DNA of 64,000 nt from Pseudoalteromonas gelatinilytica. GTDB lineage: Bacteria > Pseudomonadota > Gammaproteobacteria > Enterobacterales > Alteromonadaceae. Position 1 is the first letter of the stretch; each line of letters starts with the position of its first letter. The DNA is taken from NCBI RefSeq assembly GCF_001641615.1, contig NZ_LRRU01000022.1, positions 124,001-188,000 on the forward strand, in the 5' to 3' direction. The notes under the pieces are model-generated. The model saw nothing but the letters and a program-made list of their open reading frames with translations, searched no databases and was not told the origin of the DNA. This document shows positions 26,992 to 35,415 of the stretch, in pieces. A program made the translations under genes and the position numbers.

Positions 26992-28056
26992 TTAACCCGT
27001 TACTTTTTCAAGCTCACCTGTGCGCCATGGTTCAATGATGATTTTGATATGGTCGTTTGGTTTAAATAACGTATCGAAGGCACCTTGTACGCCGTCGATG
27101 CCGACTTTACCAGTGCGCATTTTTTGCCATGCAATTTTGCCTGACGCGATGTTCTCAAGTGATTGTGCAAACTCTTCTGGCTGGTAGTAATAAGAGAAAA
27201 TAAGGTCTAACTCTTTTACTGTGGCATAGGCAAAGTTAACGTTGAGTGGCGCGGTATGTACACCTGTTACAATGATTTTTGCTTTTGCTGGCGCACGTAA
27301 AATGTAGTCGTTTAATAAACGGCTTACACCGGCACATTCAAAAATAACCACCTTGTTATTACCCGCAAGTGCTGCGGCTTTAGCGACTTCATCATCAACC
27401 ATAGGGTTAACATATTCTGTAGCGCCAAATTCAAGGGCAATTTGTTTTTTGCTCTCTTGTGGATCGGAGGCAACGATGTGTTTTACGCCCTGAAGCTTTA
27501 ACGCGGCAATTGCAGCAAGGCCAATTGGGCCACAGCCAACGACAATGGCTACATCATCATTATTCATTTGTGCGCGGTTTACTGCGTGTAGGCCAACGGC
27601 AAGAGGCTCTGTAATGGCTGCTGCTTCTGATGGAACAGCATCAGGAATAGGTAATAGCAAGGCTTCATCAACAATAAAGTATTCAGAATAGGCACCATAT
27701 AGCCCAGGGGTTACACCTACGCCAGCGCCGCCAGCTGAAAGTAAAATAGGCACTGAGGTGACACGAGTACCTGTCGCTAATTCGCCTTTTGTATTGGGGC
27801 CGTAGCTAACGATTTCAGCCGCATATTCATGGCCTAATAACACTTCTTGGTCATCGCCTGCATCTTTTGCCATGATGCCGAGGTTTTTATAGATATCGAA
27901 TACATCGCTGGTGTGGCGGGTAATATGAATATCTGAACCGCAAATACCGCACGCTAGGCTTTTTACCAGTACTTGACCGGGTCCAGGAGTAGGGATATCA
28001 ATTTGTTTTACATGCAGCTTGCCATTTTGCATGGCAACAGAATTCATTTGGCTCAT
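26992..28056 (-). CDS. Zinc-dependent alcohol dehydrogenase family protein (MDR)
   Basis: 354-aa medium-chain dehydrogenase. The GroES-like half has catalytic zinc ligands Cys36 (ACGICGSDIH) and His76-Glu77 (GHEYAAE). The Rossmann half has VVGCGPIGLAAIAALK. The stretch where the structural-zinc Cys cluster normally sits (about 100-125, LLSAGGAGVGVTPGLYGAYSEY) has no Cys, so that zinc is absent. It resembles sorbitol/butanediol/threonine-type enzymes; the substrate is not predictable. It is convergent with tRNA-Arg and downstream of nothing on its own strand except the 28264 gene, from which it is separated by a terminator. Confidence 0.8.
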   Translation of the reverse strand: MSQMNSVAMQNGKLHVKQIDIPTPGPGQVLVKSLACGICGSDIHITRHTSDVFDIYKNLGIMAKDAGDDQEVLLGHEYAAEIVSYGPNTKGELATGTRVTSVPILLSAGGAGVGVTPGLYGAYSEYFIVDEALLLPIPDAVPSEAAAITEPLAVGLHAVNRAQMNNDDVAIVVGCGPIGLAAIAALKLQGVKHIVASDPQESKKQIALEFGATEYVNPMVDDEVAKAAALAGNNKVVIFECAGVSRLLNDYILRAPAKAKIIVTGVHTAPLNVNFAYATVKELDLIFSYYYQPEEFAQSLENIASGKIAWQKMRTGKVGIDGVQGAFDTLFKPNDHIKIIIEPWRTGELEKVTG

Positions 28057-28237
28057 ATGTGTGTCCTCTGTGAATGTGAAGGAAGTCCTTCATCGGTATT
28101 CTCTACACTAAGTCATAGTGCTAGTGAATATCTTGACTTTTTACGACAGAAATAGAACAAATTGCGCCAATGAGAGGCTTATACAGGGGCTAAGGGTTAT
28201 TAAGTTGAGGCGCTTTTAATAATTGGCCAAAAATACA

Positions 28238-28263
28238 AAAGGGAGCAACAAGGCTCCCTTTCT
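28238..28263 (-). terminator. Intrinsic terminator after the peroxiredoxin-glutaredoxin gene
   Basis: On the minus strand AAAGGGAGC, a six-base loop and GCTCCCTTT are followed by TTGTATTTTT, directly after the stop codon. Confidence 0.8.
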
Positions 28264-28995
28264 TTAAGCTGCAAAGTGCTTTTCTAAATCGTCAGAGCCA
28301 CCAATGTGCTCACCGCCAATGAATACTTGCGGCACTGTTTCACGACCTGAAATCGCTTTTAAACTCGTTAATGATGCGTTTTGACCTAATACGATTTCTT
28401 CATACACATACCCTTTTGCATCTAGTAGCGCTTTAGCTTTTGTACAGAATGGGCAATTAGGTTTGGTAATAATGCTCACTGATTCTGGTTTTACTTGTGC
28501 AGGGTTGATGTAATCAAGCATGGTATCTGCATCCGACACCTCGAATGGGTCGCCTGGCTTTTGCGGCTCAATAAACATTTTTTCGATAACGCCATCTTTT
28601 ACAAGCATAGAATAGCGCCAGCTACGCTTACCAAAACCTAAGTCGTTTTTATCGACTAGCATACCCATGCCGTCAGTAAATTCGCCGTTGCCGTCTGGCA
28701 ATAGGGTAATATTTTGCGCTTCTTGGTTTTGTGCCCACGCATTCATTACAAACGTATCGTTTACAGAAATACAAACAATCTCATCAACACCGTTTTGTTT
28801 AAATACAGCAGCTAGCTCGTTATAACGTGGTAAATGAGTTGATGAGCAAGTTGGTGTAAATGCGCCAGGTAATGCAAACAGCACAACCGTCTTACCTTTA
28901 AAAATTTCGTCAGTGGTTATTGATTTCCACTGCTCGTCTACACGTGTTGCGAATGTAACGTTTGGTACTTTTTGGCCTTCGATATTGTTTAACAT
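28264..28995 (-). CDS. Hybrid peroxiredoxin-glutaredoxin (Prx5-Grx)
   Basis: Glutathione-dependent peroxidase of 243 aa. The Prx5 domain has peroxidatic Cys50 in GAFTPTCSSTHLP. The C-terminal glutaredoxin has CPFC (Cys181, Cys184), TVPQVFIGG and GGSDDL. I set the start at ATG 28995 because AGAGGAA lies at the right distance; an in-frame ATG at 29028 would add eleven residues and overlap the operator region. It is divergent from oxyR with an OxyR-type site between, as in Haemophilus and Vibrio relatives, so induction by peroxide is likely. Confidence 0.93.
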   Translation of the reverse strand: MLNNIEGQKVPNVTFATRVDEQWKSITTDEIFKGKTVVLFALPGAFTPTCSSTHLPRYNELAAVFKQNGVDEIVCISVNDTFVMNAWAQNQEAQNITLLPDGNGEFTDGMGMLVDKNDLGFGKRSWRYSMLVKDGVIEKMFIEPQKPGDPFEVSDADTMLDYINPAQVKPESVSIITKPNCPFCTKAKALLDAKGYVYEEIVLGQNASLTSLKAISGRETVPQVFIGGEHIGGSDDLEKHFAA

Positions 28996-29055
28996 TGTTT
29001 TAATTCCTCTTGATTTGTTGAGTGCCATTATGCGATTTAATTTATGATAGCTCCA

Positions 29056-29092
29056 ATCGTTTGTTTGTATTAGTATGATAGGTAAAAGCTAT
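29056..29092. promoter_or_regulatory. OxyR operator between prx-grx and oxyR
   Basis: Four elements with 7-bp spacing: ATCG-N7-GTAT-N7-ATAG-N7-CTAT, 14 of 16 matches to ATAG-N7-CTAT-N7-ATAG-N7-CTAT. It ends 12 bp before the oxyR start, fitting autorepression of oxyR and activation of the divergent peroxidase gene. Confidence 0.7.
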
Positions 29093-29104
29093 TGGTGGTG
29101 TGGT

Positions 29105-30004
29105 ATGAATTTAAAAGACTTCGAATATGTAAAAGCGGTGGCACAATATAAGCACTTCAGAAAAGCAGCCGATGCCTGTTATGTCAGCCAGCCGACACTG
29201 AGTGGGCAAGTTAAAAAGCTTGAACAAGAGCTGGGAGTGATCATTTTTGACCGTTCTACAAAACAGGTTACGTTGACTGTGCAAGGTGAGCAATTACTTA
29301 AACAAATCACGCTGATCCTAGAACAAACTCAAGTGCTTAAAGAAATTGCCGCCAGCTCACACGACCCTCTAAAAGGGAAAATAAATGTGGGTATTATTCC
29401 AACTATTGCACCTTATTTACTGCCAACACTCTTAACCTCGATGAAGCAGGCCTTTAGTGAAACCCAGTTTTCATTTATAGAAATGCAAACAGCGCAAACG
29501 CTGGTGGCGCTGGATAATGGTGAGATTGATATTGCAATTGTTGCAGATGTGGCAGGCTTGGCACCGTATCATGTGTCGCCACTTTATAAAGAAGACTTTT
29601 TAGTCGCAGTCTCTGAGCAGCATGCTTTAGCAAAACACGCTGAAGTTGCTTTAGCTCAATTGCATGAATGTGATTTATTAATGTTAAACGAAGGGCATTG
29701 TTTTAAAGAGCAAGCCGAGCAATTTTGCTTTTCTGCTGGGGTTGAAGTTTCGAACCAATATAAAGGAAATAGTATAGAAACCTTACTCGCGCTTGTGGCA
29801 ATGGATGATGGGGTAACTTTTGTTCCTAAGCTGGCATGCACACCACGTGAAGGGGTGAAGTATTTAGCTATCTCACCAAACCAGCAACGCCAAGTTGTTA
29901 TTGCAACACGCAAGCATTACCCGCACATAGCCGGTGTAGAGCAATTAGCCCGTTGGCTAAATGCTCATGAAGGCTTACAAGCTCATTTACTTGCTAGCAG
30001 CTAA
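29105..30004 (+). CDS. oxyR: LysR-family peroxide sensor OxyR
   Basis: 299-aa transcription factor: N-terminal winged helix (MNLKDFEYVKAVAQYKHFRKAA, split SQPTLSGQVKKLE) and a C-terminal sensor domain. With ATG 29105 the redox cysteines fall at Cys199 (GHC) and Cys208 (QFC), identical to E. coli numbering, which supports this start over in-frame starts upstream. Hydrogen peroxide would form a Cys199-Cys208 disulfide. The last 18 bp overlap the end of convergent flgT. Confidence 0.96.
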   Translation: MNLKDFEYVKAVAQYKHFRKAADACYVSQPTLSGQVKKLEQELGVIIFDRSTKQVTLTVQGEQLLKQITLILEQTQVLKEIAASSHDPLKGKINVGIIPTIAPYLLPTLLTSMKQAFSETQFSFIEMQTAQTLVALDNGEIDIAIVADVAGLAPYHVSPLYKEDFLVAVSEQHALAKHAEVALAQLHECDLLMLNEGHCFKEQAEQFCFSAGVEVSNQYKGNSIETLLALVAMDDGVTFVPKLACTPREGVKYLAISPNQQRQVVIATRKHYPHIAGVEQLARWLNAHEGLQAHLLASS

Positions 30005-31177
30005 TTCAACAATATCGTTTATTTGAATATTAGGCAGTGGTTGCTTATCAATACTCATGGCCACTGCTGATTGCTGATAAAGCTGAGTCACTTTTACTTG
30101 ATTAAGTGTAGTGATTTTATGGGGGAGTTTATTACCCTGTGCATCCGTTAAGTAGTTATGATGCGCAATGTTTAAAACCTCTCCCTGTTCAAGGCCGTGA
30201 GCCTTCCCTAGGTTAATGATCAGTCTATCGTTTTCGATATGCAGTATCTTACCTTGCGTGGGCAAGCAGGCCATGGCGGCTTGTAAGTCATAGGTTAGGG
30301 TTTGGTTTATATCACTAATAGCTTGGCCATAATCGGTTGCCCAAAATCGGTCGCTGTAAACATCGATGATCTCGGTTTTTTTGTATGGCCAAATGCCTTC
30401 TGTTTGGTAGCTTTTCTGCCAGAGTTTTTCGTAAGTGGTGCCATCAAATAATACATAATCCACTTTGTATGCACGTTTGAAACTATCATCTTGCCAAAAT
30501 GCATAGTCATTGTTGATCTTATGATTAACCGATAAATCACGAATACGGCTCAGTAATACATATTGCGAATTACTGCGGCTAGTGATCTCCTCAAGTAGCG
30601 CGTTACTGTAATCGTATTGCTGAGTGAAAAAATGGTCTACTCGCAGCGGCATATTGTAATAGGCTGTCGGTTTAGCCGCCATTTGCGTATTACCTAAGCT
30701 GGCATATAAGTGCTCACTGATGGCTTTATTTACGTCAAAAATTTGGCCCATACGCGCTTGCTCGCGATTGGCAAGTTGGCTTTGTGTTACGGCAATAAAT
30801 TTGGTGTATTGGTTTGCTGGGCATTCTTCAGCTTGAGCAAAAATATCGAGGCGAAGCGTGATGGCATAGGTGTCGTTATGGCGGTCTTCGCTGATCAATT
30901 CTATTTTTTGGATTTCACCGTGGCTGCTTATTTTCAGTTGATCTTGTGTCAAAACCCCGTCAACTAGAGTCTGAACAGAGCTTACTCGAGCCCCAGAAAA
31001 CACTAAAGCCTGAGTTATGGCATCTTTAATAGCGGCAGATTTGGCTTGGCTTGTATCGCCATTTTTCACAACCGCATGGCCTGTAGACTCAAACCACTGA
31101 GCTAAGCTATTGTTAGAAAACAAAATTGTAAAGGCTAAGCCAAGACCTTTTAAGCTGGCTATTGTTTTATTTTTCAT
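29987..31177 (-). CDS. flgT: Flagellar H-ring protein FlgT
   Basis: 396-aa periplasmic protein that, with FlgO and FlgP, forms the H-ring around the basal body and supports the sodium-motor T-ring in Vibrio. Start ATG 31177 (MKNKTIASLKGLGLAF) with AGGTG 8 bp upstream; an ATG at 31189 and the upstream non-ATG codon lack spacing. Signal peptide ends NSLAQ. Domains: FlgT N (WFESTGHAVVKNGD), middle (KFIAVTQSQLANREQA, FDGTTYEKLWQKSY) and C-terminal (GKILHIENDRLIINLGKAHGL). A divergent sigma-54 motif pair separates it from flgP. It overlaps oxyR by 18 bp at the 3' end. Confidence 0.9.
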   Translation of the reverse strand: MKNKTIASLKGLGLAFTILFSNNSLAQWFESTGHAVVKNGDTSQAKSAAIKDAITQALVFSGARVSSVQTLVDGVLTQDQLKISSHGEIQKIELISEDRHNDTYAITLRLDIFAQAEECPANQYTKFIAVTQSQLANREQARMGQIFDVNKAISEHLYASLGNTQMAAKPTAYYNMPLRVDHFFTQQYDYSNALLEEITSRSNSQYVLLSRIRDLSVNHKINNDYAFWQDDSFKRAYKVDYVLFDGTTYEKLWQKSYQTEGIWPYKKTEIIDVYSDRFWATDYGQAISDINQTLTYDLQAAMACLPTQGKILHIENDRLIINLGKAHGLEQGEVLNIAHHNYLTDAQGNKLPHKITTLNQVKVTQLYQQSAVAMSIDKQPLPNIQINDIVELAASK

Positions 31178-31216
31178 GCTGACACCTAGCATTAAAACCA
31201 ATGAATAACCTAAATG

Positions 31217-31232
31217 AGCAAGGACTGTACCA
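31217..31232 (-). promoter_or_regulatory. Sigma-54 promoter motif for flgT
   Basis: On the minus strand TGGTAC-N5-TTGCT, GG and GC ten bases apart; about 40 bp before the flgT start. Confidence 0.75.
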
Positions 31233-31235
31233 CAG

Positions 31236-31251
31236 TGGCATTAAACGTGCA
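31236..31251 (+). promoter_or_regulatory. Sigma-54 promoter motif for flgP
   Basis: TGGCAT-N5-GTGCA, GG and GC ten bases apart; the -12 element is 37 bp before the flgP ATG. Only three bases separate it from the flgT motif on the other strand. Confidence 0.7.
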
Positions 31252-31287
31252 TATTTGTAGCCAAAGAGTTTTAAGCGGAAGCAAATT

Positions 31288-31746
31288 ATGCGAGCACTTC
31301 TATTCGGTGGGCTGGTTGCCTGCGCAGCATTGACCGGCTGCAGTAGTATTTTTGATAAACATGTAGAATACACTTACATTGAGCCAGATAGCTACCCAGT
31401 GCTTAAAGCGGTGGGGTATGCACCAATTAGTGCTCAACCAGGTAGCAATGAATCGCAGCGTACTTTACTTGCGATTAAAGCCTCAAAGCTTGAAGCGTAT
31501 CGCGAGCTTGCTGAGCAAGTTTACGGGCAAAAAATTTCCGCAGGCACCACAGTACAAAACAGTGTTGCTCATAACGATCAATTACAAAGCCAAGTACAAG
31601 GTGTGATCAAAGGGGCGCAGGTTATTAAAACCTACGCAGTAGGGGATACCTACGCAACTGAATTACAGCTTGATATGAAACGAGTACACGACTTATACAT
31701 TGGTGAAGTAAAGCCACGCCAAGTGAAAAAAGTAACGTATTATTAG
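31288..31746 (+). CDS. flgP: Flagellar outer-membrane lipoprotein FlgP (LPP20 family)
   Basis: 152-aa lipoprotein with lipobox LTGC at Cys18 and an LPP20/FlgP domain: YPVLKAVGYAPISAQPGS, LLAIKASKLEAYRELAEQVYGQ, VQGVIKGAQVI, ATELQLDM. In Vibrio, FlgP is the outer-membrane H-ring component needed for motility. Its usual partner flgO is not adjacent; FlgO-family genes lie at 24767-26718 instead. It is followed by a bidirectional terminator shared with flgN. Confidence 0.9.
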   Translation: MRALLFGGLVACAALTGCSSIFDKHVEYTYIEPDSYPVLKAVGYAPISAQPGSNESQRTLLAIKASKLEAYRELAEQVYGQKISAGTTVQNSVAHNDQLQSQVQGVIKGAQVIKTYAVGDTYATELQLDMKRVHDLYIGEVKPRQVKKVTYY

Positions 31747-31821
31747 GTGCAACTTAGTCTAGCTGTAACCTATTGGTTTGCAACGTAAGTTCAAAGCATA
31801 AGTTCAGCAAATTCTGCGAGC

Positions 31822-31865
31822 ATTAAAAAAGCGCGATAACTCATTAGTTGTCGCGCTTTTTTAAT
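31822..31865. terminator. Bidirectional terminator between flgP and flgN
   Basis: A perfect 15-bp stem, ATTAAAAAAGCGCGA / TCGCGCTTTTTTAAT, with A/T runs on both sides, between convergent genes. Confidence 0.9.
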
Positions 31866-31876
31866 GGAAATGACAT

Positions 31877-32308
31877 TTAGGCTTTCAAGTTGTGAACGAT
31901 TTTCTTATCGCCTTGAATTACGCTGCCACCTTGGTCGTAGGTCATCGATGATGGAGCGCCGATTAAAATATCTTTAAGTTGCTTAACACTTAGCTGTGCT
32001 TGATGGGCCGCGTGAGCGTTTACATCGTTTTTCTTTTTGCAGCTAGTCAGTAGGGTGTTTACTTGTTTGATAAGTGCACTTACTTCGTCATCTTGCGATT
32101 CGTTGTGTGCGACAAGTTTTTGGACATCTTTATCAATTGTTTGAATTTGCTGGAGCAAAGAGATTTTTTGTTGGGCAATACTCTTTAATCCTTCGCCACG
32201 CTTTGCAGCAATGGCTGTCAGTTCATCATCTAAAAGCGCAGCAATAGACTCCAAGCACGAAACTTGTTGTGTTAGTTTGCTAGCAATTAAATGATTATGA
32301 TCAGCCAT
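31877..32308 (-). CDS. flgN: Flagellar export chaperone FlgN
   Basis: 143-aa helical protein that chaperones the hook-filament junction proteins FlgK and FlgL to the export gate. Start ATG 32308 (MADHNHLIASKLTQQ); another ATG at 32314 is possible. The body is coiled coil (CLESIAALLDDELTAIAAKRGEGL, ISLLQQIQTID; quoted in parts). It overlaps the flgM stop by 8 bp, and the flgA-flgM-flgN order is standard. The identity rests largely on position and helical pattern. Confidence 0.82.
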   Translation of the reverse strand: MADHNHLIASKLTQQVSCLESIAALLDDELTAIAAKRGEGLKSIAQQKISLLQQIQTIDKDVQKLVAHNESQDDEVSALIKQVNTLLTSCKKKNDVNAHAAHQAQLSVKQLKDILIGAPSSMTYDQGGSVIQGDKKIVHNLKA

Positions 32309-32621
32309 ACACATCAAACTCGAATGCGGCGATGTTCTTCGCTAGTTTTTCAGCATCAATTTGGTATTTACCTTCACTGATTGCTTTTTTCAGCTCAGCA
32401 ACTTTGTTGCTGTCGAAGCCTGATGACTGCTCAGCTTTTTCTTGCAAAGATTTAAGCTGTCTAGCTTGAGGAGTTAAGCTCACAGAATCTGCACTTGCTT
32501 TTGGTGCGGCCGATTTCGCAGCGGCTGCATTAGCATTATCTTTTTGTAAATCAAGCTTTTTTTGCTTGGTATTTGTCAACACAGAAGTTTGTTGTTGACC
32601 ATTATTGACATTGCTTACCAT
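32301..32621 (-). CDS. flgM: Anti-sigma-28 factor FlgM
   Basis: 106-aa protein, disordered Ala/Lys-rich N-terminus (AAAAKSAAPKASAD) and a conserved C-terminal FliA-binding part (VSLTPQARQLKSLQEK, NKVAELKKAISEGKYQIDA, EKLAKNIAAFEFDV). It holds FliA inactive until exported through the completed hook. A strong sigma-28 motif lies upstream, so it is autoregulated through FliA as in other systems. Confidence 0.92.
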   Translation of the reverse strand: MVSNVNNGQQQTSVLTNTKQKKLDLQKDNANAAAAKSAAPKASADSVSLTPQARQLKSLQEKAEQSSGFDSNKVAELKKAISEGKYQIDAEKLAKNIAAFEFDVYG

Positions 32622-32656
32622 AATTTTGACCTATACATTACCCAACATATGCCTTT

Positions 32657-32683
32657 ATATCGGCGGGCACAGCGGATACTTTA
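32657..32683 (-). promoter_or_regulatory. Sigma-28 (FliA) promoter motif for flgM
   Basis: Minus strand TAAA-N15-GCCGATAT, eleven of twelve positions; about 36 bp before the flgM start. Confidence 0.8.
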
Positions 32684-32699
32684 GCATAAATATAAAAAA

Positions 32700-33404
32700 T
32701 TAAATATTTACTTGTACAGACTCGACCCCATCCACACGTGCATTTAATACTTTACCTGATTTTTTGTTTTTTACACGTACTAATTCGTCTAACGTGCCAT
32801 CTTCTAAAGCAATTCCCGTGGTTTTAATTCTCAAACCGCGTAACGAAGCATAAATAGTAACGTTATCGCCTTTACAAACCATACAAACCTGGCTCATAAC
32901 AATAGGTGTGCCATCACGTAAATTGCGCTTACTGCGACTGCCAATGAGTATAGACTCATCTTGTACATATTGCGTTCTGACAAATTGTTTAGGTTTCATT
33001 TCTAGGCGCAAGTGCTCTGCTCGAATAACCTCGCCACGTGCTAAGTTAGTGGTAACAACAACCACAGGTTCGAGCTCTATAATGCGAACGTGAACGTATT
33101 GGGTCCAACTATTTAAGTCTTGGCACTTAAGTTGTACAGTTACCTGCCGATTAAAAGGAGGCTCTGTCGGTAACTCTTTGTTTATTGGTGACTCACACAG
33201 TCTCTCTGGAATGCGACCATCTAATGGTAAAGCACTAATTTGCGGTGTGGTGTCCAGATCAGGGAGCTGTTCACTAACAAAATCGACAGCGATTTGTTGA
33301 AGTTGCTCGTTATTATAAACTTCAGCCTGTAGTTGTGTTGCAAACAACAGGCTAGTAAGAAAATAAAAAACACTGTATCTTCGGCTTTTTTTTAACAAAC
33401 TCAT
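32700..33404 (-). CDS. flgA: Flagellar P-ring assembly chaperone FlgA
   Basis: 234-aa periplasmic chaperone for FlgI. Start ATG 33404 (MSLLKKSRRYSVFYFL) begins a normal signal peptide ending QLQA; an upstream in-frame ATG at 33494 would put 30 extra residues before it and lies at the expected transcription start. SAF domain in the second half: LARGEVIRAEHLRLEMKP, DGTPIVMSQVCMVCKGD, then VTIYASLRGLRIKTTG. Residues SVQVNI end the protein. It is divergent from cheV, with a sigma-54 motif at 33501-33516. Confidence 0.9.
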   Translation of the reverse strand: MSLLKKSRRYSVFYFLTSLLFATQLQAEVYNNEQLQQIAVDFVSEQLPDLDTTPQISALPLDGRIPERLCESPINKELPTEPPFNRQVTVQLKCQDLNSWTQYVHVRIIELEPVVVVTTNLARGEVIRAEHLRLEMKPKQFVRTQYVQDESILIGSRSKRNLRDGTPIVMSQVCMVCKGDNVTIYASLRGLRIKTTGIALEDGTLDELVRVKNKKSGKVLNARVDGVESVQVNI

Positions 33405-33500
33405 ATTGTTTCGACTATGCTTATTGTTGAAAACAAGGTATAAATATTTTGCGTCAAAAAACAGACGCTTCGTAACCTTATGTAGCTTTAACACAAAGAA

Positions 33501-33516
33501 GGCAATTATTGTTCCA
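33501..33516 (-). promoter_or_regulatory. Sigma-54 promoter motif for flgA
   Basis: Minus strand TGGAAC-N5-TTGCC, GG and GC ten bases apart, about 97 bp before the flgA start. It overlaps the region that must also drive cheV, for which I found no matching motif. Confidence 0.55.
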
Positions 33517-33546
33517 GCTCTGATTGTTTATCTTTAGGAGATTGAA

Positions 33547-34479
33547 ATGGCAGGCATTTTAGACTCAGTTAACCAGCGTACTCAGTTGGTTGGGCAAAAC
33601 CGCCTTGAATTACTATTATTCAAACTCAGAGGGCGACAACGCTTTGGTATCAACGTGTTTAAAGTAAGAGAGGTTCTGCAATGCCCACCACTTACTAACA
33701 TGCCAAAATCAAATGCGTACATTCGTGGTGTTGCGCATATCCGTGGTCAGACTATCTCAGTGATTGATTTATCGATGGCTGTGGGTGGCCCTGCAATCGA
33801 AAACATTAAAGACAGTTTTATCATCATTGCCGAGTATAACCGTTCAGTGCAAGGTTTCTTAGTTGGCGGTGTTGAACGTATCGTTAATATGAACTGGGAA
33901 AAAATAATGCCGCCACCATCAGGTGCTGGTCGTTATTCATACCTAACAGCAGTCACAGAAATTGAGAACGAGTTAGTTGAAATTCTTGACGTTGAAAAAA
34001 TCTTAAATGAAATTTGCCCAGTGAACACCGAAGTGAGTGCTGAGGTTGTTGGTGATGGCGAAATTCAGCGTGATTTAGGTGAGCGTATCGTCTTTATTGC
34101 AGATGACTCTGCGGTCGCTCGAAATCAAGTGAAACGAGCGCTTGAACCGTTAGGTGTGCAAACTGAGCTTGCTAAAAACGGTAAAGAAGCATTACTACGT
34201 TTACGCGAGATTGCTCAGCTGGATTGTAAAAATGATATCACTGAGCGCGTTGGCTTATTGATATCAGATGTAGAAATGCCAGAAATGGATGGTTATACAC
34301 TGACCGCCGAAATCAAAGCAGATCCAAAATTATCACCTTTACATGTGATCTTGCATACCTCTCTAAGTGGGGTATTTAACCAAGCAATGATCGAAAAAGT
34401 AGGTGCCGATGATTTTATTGCAAAATTTAACCCAGATGAATTAGCAACAGCTGTGAAAAAGTGGGTTCATTGTGATTAA
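33547..34479 (+). CDS. cheV: Chemotaxis coupling protein CheV
   Basis: 310 aa: CheW-like domain (about 15-165, LLFKLRGRQRFGINVFKV, IRGQTISVIDL) and receiver domain (about 180-305) with phosphoacceptor Asp241 in ISDVEMPEMDGYT and Lys in FIAKFNPDELA. It couples receptors to CheA and may act in adaptation. AGGAG precedes ATG 33547. cheR follows after 21 bp, as in Vibrio. Confidence 0.95.
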   Translation: MAGILDSVNQRTQLVGQNRLELLLFKLRGRQRFGINVFKVREVLQCPPLTNMPKSNAYIRGVAHIRGQTISVIDLSMAVGGPAIENIKDSFIIIAEYNRSVQGFLVGGVERIVNMNWEKIMPPPSGAGRYSYLTAVTEIENELVEILDVEKILNEICPVNTEVSAEVVGDGEIQRDLGERIVFIADDSAVARNQVKRALEPLGVQTELAKNGKEALLRLREIAQLDCKNDITERVGLLISDVEMPEMDGYTLTAEIKADPKLSPLHVILHTSLSGVFNQAMIEKVGADDFIAKFNPDELATAVKKWVHCD

Positions 34480-34500
34480 TTATTTATAGGTGGTATTACT

Positions 34501-35331
34501 TTGGAAAATAAGCATTTACAACAAAGCGAATACGATCAATTCCGCTCTTTCTTAGAGCAACAATGTGGCATCGTGCTTGGTGACAACAAACTGTATTTAG
34601 TTAAAAGTCGTCTTGCACCGCTGATGGCTCGCTTTAATGTTGAGTCATTATCACAGTTGGTAAGTAAAACTTTAAGTCCTCACGAGAGGCAGCTTCGTGC
34701 CGCTGTGGTTGATGCGATGACCACCAATGAAACGCTTTGGTTTCGTGATCAATACCCGTTTGAATTATTGAAAACTAAGCTGTTTCCTGAGCTTAAAGAT
34801 GTGCGTAGGCCACTTAAAATATGGTCAGCGGCAAGTTCATCAGGGCAAGAGCCGTATTCAATTGCCATGTCGGTTGCCGAGTTTCAGTCTAAAAATCCGG
34901 GAGTATTAAAAATGGGTGCGCAAATAATTGGCACTGATATTTCTAATACCATGCTTGATATGTGTAAAAATGCTGAGTATGACGCCTTGGCACTTGCTCG
35001 CGGTCTGTCGATGGAAAGACGTCAAAAATTCTTTAAAGACAGCGGCAATGGAATGGCTCAGGTTATTGACCCAATAAGAAAAATGGTCAGCTTTAGACAT
35101 TTAAACTTATTGGATTCATACGCTTTAATGGGCAAGTTTGACATTATATTCTGCCGCAATGTGTTGATTTACTTCTCACCGGAAGTAAAAGCGAAAATCA
35201 TTGCACAGTTTGCGCAAGCTTTAAACCCAAAAGGCTACCTGTTTTTAGGTGCGTCAGAGTCAATGGCGGGCTTAAGTGATAGCTTTGATATGGTTCGTTG
35301 TAACCCGGGTATCATCTATCAGAAAAAGTAA
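34501..35331 (+). CDS. cheR: Chemotaxis protein methyltransferase CheR (TTG start)
   Basis: SAM-dependent methylation of receptor glutamates. 276 aa; N-terminal helical domain (YDQFRSFLEQQCGIVLGDNK) and SAM domain (KIWSAASSSGQEPYSIAM, IIGTDIS, FDIIFCRNVLIYF, GYLFLGASESM). The start is TTG 34501, with AGGTGG 9 bp upstream; no ATG could replace it without losing the first helix. Weak initiation may keep CheR scarce. Confidence 0.95.
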   Translation: MENKHLQQSEYDQFRSFLEQQCGIVLGDNKLYLVKSRLAPLMARFNVESLSQLVSKTLSPHERQLRAAVVDAMTTNETLWFRDQYPFELLKTKLFPELKDVRRPLKIWSAASSSGQEPYSIAMSVAEFQSKNPGVLKMGAQIIGTDISNTMLDMCKNAEYDALALARGLSMERRQKFFKDSGNGMAQVIDPIRKMVSFRHLNLLDSYALMGKFDIIFCRNVLIYFSPEVKAKIIAQFAQALNPKGYLFLGASESMAGLSDSFDMVRCNPGIIYQKK

Positions 35332-35338
35332 ACTCTCC

Positions 35339-35365
35339 TTAGCAACCTAGTTCTTAGGTTGCTAA
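35339..35365 (+). terminator. Hairpin after cheR
   Basis: A perfect 11-bp stem TTAGCAACCTA / TAGGTTGCTAA, five-base loop, moderate T content downstream. A likely terminator before the sigma-54 promoter of flgB. Confidence 0.55.
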
Positions 35366-35415
35366 ATAAACCTATTTTTCAACATCTTATATAATTAAAA
35401 ATCACTCTTTATTTT

